Positions 58,973-64,000 of a stretch of 64,000 nt of DNA are shown here, piece after piece; within the stretch, counting starts at the first letter, position 1; every line of letters starts with the position of its first letter. Below the pieces are notes generated by a model. That model did not search any database, was not told the origin of the DNA, and saw nothing but the letters and a program-made list of their open reading frames with translations. This DNA is from Sphingomonadaceae bacterium (GTDB lineage Bacteria; Pseudomonadota; Alphaproteobacteria; Sphingomonadales; Sphingomonadaceae): positions 124,001 to 188,000 of the forward strand of contig JAFAZF010000051.1 of NCBI GenBank assembly GCA_019239915.1, read 5' to 3'. A program made the position numbers and the translations under genes.

Positions 58973-60721
58973 TCAGCTGCTGGCGGGTGCTGCCGAGAGC
59001 TTCGTGCCCATCGTCGGATCGAGATAGAGCGGCGTCGTGTGCGGCGATGACTTGAAGTCGAACAGCGCCATGATGTCGCCCGCCGTGGTATCGGCCGAGC
59101 CGCCGCCGAGGCGTTTGCTGCTCAGCCAATTATCCTCGATGAACTTGATCACCGACGCCTGGGTGATGGCGGTGTGATCGATGTAGTTCACCTTGGCGTA
59201 GGGCGAGATCAGGACGAACGGGATGCGCGAACCCGGGCCGCAGCGGCCGTTCACCGGGGTGGCGTTCACGCCCATCGCCGGGCCGGCGCTGGGGCTGGTG
59301 CAGATGCCGGAGCTCGTGAACTGATCGGCGCCGGTGATCGTGCCGGGAGCGGGGTTGATCGATTGCGGCGTGGTCGAGTCGAACGACGAGCGCAGGATCG
59401 TCGGCGACTGATGATCGTACCAGCCGTCGGAGTCGTCGTAGGTGACGATCACGGCGGTGTTCTTCCAGTCCGGCTGCTGCTGGAGGAAGTTCAGCACCTT
59501 GGTCACGAAGGTCTGCTCGTCGAGCGGGTTCGAGTTGCCGGGGTGCGCATCCTGGAACGCCGGCGGCTTGATGTAGCTGACCGACGGGAAGTTGCCGGCG
59601 CCGACCGCGGCGACGAAGTCGTTATAATCATATTCGTGATTGACGGCGGTCGCGCCGCCGGGGGCGTCGTTCGCCTCGGTATAGCCGATCTTGGACGTCG
59701 CGCTCGGGCGGGTATGCGCCTTGTTGAGCGTCGAGTTGTAATATTGGAACCAGGCGTGGTGCGGGATGTAGTCCGTCACCTGGCGGCTGGTGACCGGTGA
59801 GACGGTGCTGCGCGTGCAGCCCGTCGAGTTGTTGGCGTTCTTCGCGGTGAGGTCGAAGCCGCCCATGAAGCTGCCCCAGGTGATGTTGGCGGCGTTGAGC
59901 AGGTCACCGATGTTCTTGCCGGACATCTGGATGGTCTGCGCCACGGTCGACGTCGAGCACTGGTCGCCGGCGGGATCGGAGTCGTTGATCAGCGTCCAGC
60001 CGCCCTGGCCGTCCGGCACGGTGCTGTTCGTCGCGTTCGAGCCGCCGTTGGTGGTGCCGGCGACCACGTTGAGCGCGCCCGGCGTCGACGGACCGAAGCT
60101 GTCCGTGAACATGTTGTCGCTCATCGCGAAGTTCTGCGCGTAGTTCCACAACGCGGTGACGGTGCGGCCGTCGAAATAGCCCATAACCTGCGCCTTGGTG
60201 CCGAACGCGCTGGCGCCGGCCATGTTGGTCTTGCCGGTATGCGCGACGAACGCGTCCATAAGGCCGTGATCGCTCGCGAGCTGCTCCGGCGTGTAGGCGT
60301 GGTTCTGGCTCGCCGTGTCCGCCTGCGAGCGCAGCAGCAGGAAGGGGTTCATCAGGTTGGCGGGAATGCCCGTCGCGAGGTTCTGCGCGTTGGTCGTGTT
60401 CGGATTGGCGGTCAGCAGGGTCGGGGTTTGAACATAGTTGTTCGAGGTCGGCGTGCCGCTGGCGGCGGTGAAGTCGGGATCGCCCGCCGACGCCGGCGAG
60501 ACGTTCGGATAGGTGCCGAAATAATGGTCGTAGGACTCGTTCTCGTCGAAGATCACGACGAGATGCTTGATCGGCGTCGCCGTCGCCAGCGCATCCTGCG
60601 GGGACTGCTGCGGCTGGGTCGTGCCGGTATTGTTGCTGCTGTTGTTATGATCGTGGCCGCACGAGCTCAAGAGCAAGGCGATACACGTAGCCTTCGTTAC
60701 GGATGACAAGCGCCTGAACAT
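58973..60721 (-). CDS. alkaline phosphatase-like phosphoesterase (phospholipase C/acid phosphatase family)
   Basis: IKHLVVIFDENESYDHYFGTYPNVSP; IVTYDDSDGWYDHQSP; RIPFVLISPYAKVNYIDHT. Confidence 0.9.
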   Translation of the reverse strand: MFRRLSSVTKATCIALLLSSCGHDHNNSSNNTGTTQPQQSPQDALATATPIKHLVVIFDENESYDHYFGTYPNVSPASAGDPDFTAASGTPTSNNYVQTPTLLTANPNTTNAQNLATGIPANLMNPFLLLRSQADTASQNHAYTPEQLASDHGLMDAFVAHTGKTNMAGASAFGTKAQVMGYFDGRTVTALWNYAQNFAMSDNMFTDSFGPSTPGALNVVAGTTNGGSNATNSTVPDGQGGWTLINDSDPAGDQCSTSTVAQTIQMSGKNIGDLLNAANITWGSFMGGFDLTAKNANNSTGCTRSTVSPVTSRQVTDYIPHHAWFQYYNSTLNKAHTRPSATSKIGYTEANDAPGGATAVNHEYDYNDFVAAVGAGNFPSVSYIKPPAFQDAHPGNSNPLDEQTFVTKVLNFLQQQPDWKNTAVIVTYDDSDGWYDHQSPTILRSSFDSTTPQSINPAPGTITGADQFTSSGICTSPSAGPAMGVNATPVNGRCGPGSRIPFVLISPYAKVNYIDHTAITQASVIKFIEDNWLSSKRLGGGSADTTAGDIMALFDFKSSPHTTPLYLDPTMGTKLSAAPASS

Positions 60722-60979
60722 CGATGGACCTCCCGAGTGCGGCCGTTGGTGTTCCCGGCGCCGGATGGCGACGGGGTTATCGTGATCGAAATGGCACGGT
60801 CAGGCGCATCAACGGGCGCCCCCCAGCCCCAAGCTTTGAACGCAGCTTCTGGAGCCTCAGGAGCAGCTTAACGTGACACAGACGTGACGAAACGCGGACA
60901 GCGCAAAAGGTTAGGCGACGAATCCTGCCGACGAGACGGGTTTCCAAAGGCGGGTCGGCAGCTGCAGCGGGCGGGACGG

Positions 60980-62143
60980 TCAGGCGGCGGCGCTGTCCGT
61001 CGTGACGCCTGTGGTCGGCGCCGGAGCGATCGCGGGCCGGAGCGCGTTGCGACCGCGCTGGCGATCCCGGCGGTGCCATCCACCGAGCCGCTGGCCTTTC
61101 GGGTCTCGCTGCGGCCGGCGCGCCGCGAGCACGTCGCGGTAGAGCGCCGCATAGGCGTCGGCCTGCGCAGCGAGCGAATAGTCGGCGGCGCGGGCGGCGG
61201 CGGCGGTGCCGAGCCGGGCCCGCAGCGACGCGTCGACCATCAACCGCGCGATCGCCTCGGCAAGCCGCACCGGATCGCGCGCGGGCACGAGCAGCGCCGC
61301 GCCCGTGGCAAGCGCGGGCACCCCGCCGACCGTCGTCGCGATGCAGGGCAGGCCGCAGGCCATGGCCTCGAGCAGCGCCGCCGGCGTTCCCTCATGATCG
61401 GAGGGCAGCAGCAAGGCATCGAGGCGGCGATAGAAGCTGGCCATGTCCGCGACCGGACCGAGCATCCGCACGTCGAGCCCAGCTCCGGCGCGGGCGATCT
61501 CCTCGTGAAGGGGACCCTCGCCGGCGATCAGCAGCCGGCAGCGGCGGCCGCGCTTCTCGACCAGCCGCAGCGCCGCGATCGCATCGGCATGGCGCTTCAC
61601 GGGGTGCAGCCGTGCCGCAATGCCGATCGTGAACGGAGCATCCGGCCGAAGCGCGGTCGAAGCGGCGAAGCGGGCGAGGTCGACACCGGTCGGAATCGTC
61701 GCGATGCGCCGGCCCGCGATCCAGCCGAACTGCCGGGCCAGATCGCCCGAAACGGCCGTGACGGCGTCGGCCGCACGCAGCCCGCGGGCGATTGCCGGCA
61801 GCCAGCGCCAGCCGCTTCCGAGCGCGATGTGCAGCGTCGCGACCATCGGCATCGCGCGCGTGACGTGGCGGGCAAGCGCCGCCGCGACATGGCCTTGGGC
61901 GTGGAGGAGATCGATGCGTCGATGCTGGAGCGTGCCGACGAGCGTCGCCGGGAAGCCGCGTCGGCGTCGCTCGAGCGCGACGATCGGCGCGACGGGATCG
62001 AGTTCGGCGCTGCCAGGCACCGGATCATAGGTGATAACGATCGGATCGATGCCGTGCGGCGCGGCGGTTCGACAAAGATCCGCGACGATGCGCTCGCGGC
62101 CGCCCACCGCCATGCTCGGCACGAGATGCGCGACGCGGATCAT
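60980..62143 (-). CDS. glycosyltransferase family 4
   Basis: VAHLVPSMAVGGRERIVADL; FTIGIAARLHPVKRHADAIAAL; PSDHEGTPAALLEAMACGLPCIATTVGGVPAL. Confidence 0.92.
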   Translation of the reverse strand: MIRVAHLVPSMAVGGRERIVADLCRTAAPHGIDPIVITYDPVPGSAELDPVAPIVALERRRRGFPATLVGTLQHRRIDLLHAQGHVAAALARHVTRAMPMVATLHIALGSGWRWLPAIARGLRAADAVTAVSGDLARQFGWIAGRRIATIPTGVDLARFAASTALRPDAPFTIGIAARLHPVKRHADAIAALRLVEKRGRRCRLLIAGEGPLHEEIARAGAGLDVRMLGPVADMASFYRRLDALLLPSDHEGTPAALLEAMACGLPCIATTVGGVPALATGAALLVPARDPVRLAEAIARLMVDASLRARLGTAAAARAADYSLAAQADAYAALYRDVLAARRPQRDPKGQRLGGWHRRDRQRGRNALRPAIAPAPTTGVTTDSAAA

Positions 62144-62157
62144 CGCGGCGCCATCCC

Positions 62158-63285
62158 TCAGGCCGGGCTCCGCGCCGCCGCCAGCGCGCTATATTTGCGG
62201 AAGCTTGGGCCGTGCTTCTCGATCCGCGAGGCCGCCTCGCAATGGCAGTTCGGGCAGTGGAGCTGGAAGGCGTCGCGCGCGGCCTGGTGATGCGCCGGGT
62301 TGTAGAGGATTTCGGAGAGCCGCTTCTCGTGCAGGTTGCCGAGCGGGAAGGTGACGTAGCAGAGCATCACCGATCCGTCGGCGCCGACCCAGAGTAGCTT
62401 GCGCGCGTCGCACGGCACCCGCATCTCTTCCTGGAGCAGCGCCCAGTCAGCGAAGGAAGCGAGCGCGGCGGCTGATTCGGTCAGCAGCTCGGGCTGGCTC
62501 GCCTTGATGGCCAGCATGTGATCGATGACGCGATCGACCGCCGGCCTGTCTTCGGGACGGAACTGCAGCTCGCGATCCTCGCCTTCCTGGAAGTAAGGCA
62601 GCGAATAATGGACCACGTCCATATGGATGCGCGCATCGAAGCGTTCGGCGAAGGCGCGCACCTGCTCGACCGCCGCGATCGTCGCGGAGCGGCGGCTGAG
62701 CAGGAAGTTGAGCTGGATCTCGAGTTCGTCCGGCCCGAACAGCCGCCTCGTGTTGGTCAGGCTCTCGATCAATCGGTCGAATCGGCCGGGGCGCTGGACA
62801 TAATCGTCGAACGCGCCGCCCTCGCCATAATAGCCGATCGTCAGCTTGCGCAGACCGGCGGCGTGCAGCGCCTCGATCTTGCGATCGAGGATGAGCGCAT
62901 TGGTCGTCATGTAGCAGCCGACGCCGAGCCGATTCGAGGCCTCGACCATCCTGACGACGTCGGGATGGAGCAGCGGTTCGCCGCCGTAGAGCCGCACCGC
63001 CGGCACTTTGGCTGCGGCGGCATCCTCGATCAGGCGCTCGACGATCTCGTAGGGCAGCTGCGCGCCGGGCATGAAATCGCGCCCGTAGCGGCAGCCGCGG
63101 CAACGCAGGTTGCAATGTGCGGTGATCGCGATCGTGATCTTCTCGGTGCGGGCGCGGATCAGCCCCGGCCAGGTGCCGCCCAGGCCGCTCAGCATCCGCT
63201 CGCTGGCGCGATAGCCTTGCTTCAGCGCCGGCGCCGTCGCCGGCACGGCCCTCGCAACCGTGCGCGCGAGGCTTTCGATCGTCAT
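62158..63285 (-). CDS. radical SAM protein (SPASM-like C-terminus)
   Basis: AHCNLRCRGCRYGRDF (CxxxCxxC), RLYGGEPLLHPDV, C-terminal HCPNCHCEA. Confidence 0.92.
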   Translation of the reverse strand: MTIESLARTVARAVPATAPALKQGYRASERMLSGLGGTWPGLIRARTEKITIAITAHCNLRCRGCRYGRDFMPGAQLPYEIVERLIEDAAAAKVPAVRLYGGEPLLHPDVVRMVEASNRLGVGCYMTTNALILDRKIEALHAAGLRKLTIGYYGEGGAFDDYVQRPGRFDRLIESLTNTRRLFGPDELEIQLNFLLSRRSATIAAVEQVRAFAERFDARIHMDVVHYSLPYFQEGEDRELQFRPEDRPAVDRVIDHMLAIKASQPELLTESAAALASFADWALLQEEMRVPCDARKLLWVGADGSVMLCYVTFPLGNLHEKRLSEILYNPAHHQAARDAFQLHCPNCHCEAASRIEKHGPSFRKYSALAAARSPA

Positions 63286-63475
63286 CGCCTGTCCCCCTCC
63301 GGACCGGGAAATGACATGCGATACGGCTACGGGCGAGGCGGATAGATGCTTAACGCGGCGGAATGCGCGCCGAATCTGAACACACGTGCCATCGCGACGA
63401 TTGCACTTTTCGTCGCTTGAGCGTTAACCGTGGCGAAACGAGACGCAGCCTGTGGAAACGAGCGAAGGCCCGCGG

Positions 63476-64000
63476 ATGATGGACCTGGACGCCTACGGCA
63501 AGCTCACCGAGCGGCAAAAGCAATGTCTGCGCATGGTGGCGGCGGGCAAGCGATCCAAGACGATCGGCGCCGCGCTCGGCATCTCCCACCTCACCGTCAA
63601 CCAGCATGTCGAGGCCGCTAAGGCACGCATCGGCGCCGCGACGCGCGAGGAGGCGGCCCAGATCCTCATCGCCCACGAGCAGACTACGCATACCGATCAA
63701 ATCACTAGTTATCCGCCAAGCCTTGGCGACACGCTTTTTTTCGACAGGATCGGTGCATCGCCAACCCCGGACGATGCACTTCCCACCAGACCCGCCGACG
63801 TGATGATGGAGGAGCAGGCCGCCTATCGGGCGGCCGGCCTCGGCGTCGAGGAGCTGCTGCGATTGCCTCTCCGCACGAGAGAAAGGCCGCGCAATGACCT
63901 GAGCACGCTCCAGACGCTCTTCGCTGTCGCGGCACTCATCCTTCTTCTCGCCATCGGCGGGATCGCGGTTGCCGCCATCGTCGAGACGATCACCAGGTTC
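63476..64000 (+). CDS. LuxR-type HTH protein with C-terminal TM helix (runs off window)
   Basis: Translated by hand: LTERQKQCLRMVAAGKRSKTIGAALGISHLTVNQHVEAAKARIG; C-terminal LFAVAALILLLAIGGIAVAAIV; no stop before 64000. Confidence 0.8.
   Translation, partial: MMDLDAYGKLTERQKQCLRMVAAGKRSKTIGAALGISHLTVNQHVEAAKARIGAATREEAAQILIAHEQTTHTDQITSYPPSLGDTLFFDRIGASPTPDDALPTRPADVMMEEQAAYRAAGLGVEELLRLPLRTRERPRNDLSTLQTLFAVAALILLLAIGGIAVAAIVETITRF

Noticed and set aside
62158-63285. RiPP biosynthesis locus around the radical SAM gene
   Set aside because: No precursor peptide-like small ORF or RiPP recognition element seen next to it within the window.

Overview
This is a GC-rich alphaproteobacterial chromosomal window; gene content and neighbourhoods look Sphingomonas-like. 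It has two parts. (1) Positions 1 to about 8.58 kb are an accessory or prophage-like island. It holds tandem paralogues, an excisionase-HTH/ParB-like fusion, a short phage tail-like module, small hypothetical genes and an acidic protein, and it abuts the 3' end of a tRNA-Arg(CCT) gene. (2) From about 8.6 to 64 kb is mostly core genome: pyrBC, ruvX, gatCAB, lipB, hemF, petABC, apt, ychF, pth, rplY, glyQ/glyS, ppdK, a Tad/Cpa pilus operon, putA with an Lrp-type regulator, folE, a MauG-like peroxidase, a phosphoesterase, a GT4 and a radical SAM gene. The most interesting signals are: (a) a probable multi-hairpin structured RNA or leader at about 6355-6604, with repeat/antirepeat/repeat architecture that could switch the ribosome-binding region of the next ORF; (b) a DUF559 (Vsr-like endonuclease fold) cassette bounded by about 50-bp terminal inverted repeats, inserted exactly between glyQ and glyS; (c) in-frame palindromic-repeat insertions inside the glyS coding sequence; (d) two copies of a roughly 130-140 bp MITE-like element carrying a REP palindrome; (e) a Tad operon with no cpaF/tadA ATPase gene at its usual place. 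Everything comes from reading the sequence and the supplied ORF track. No database search or folding program was run.
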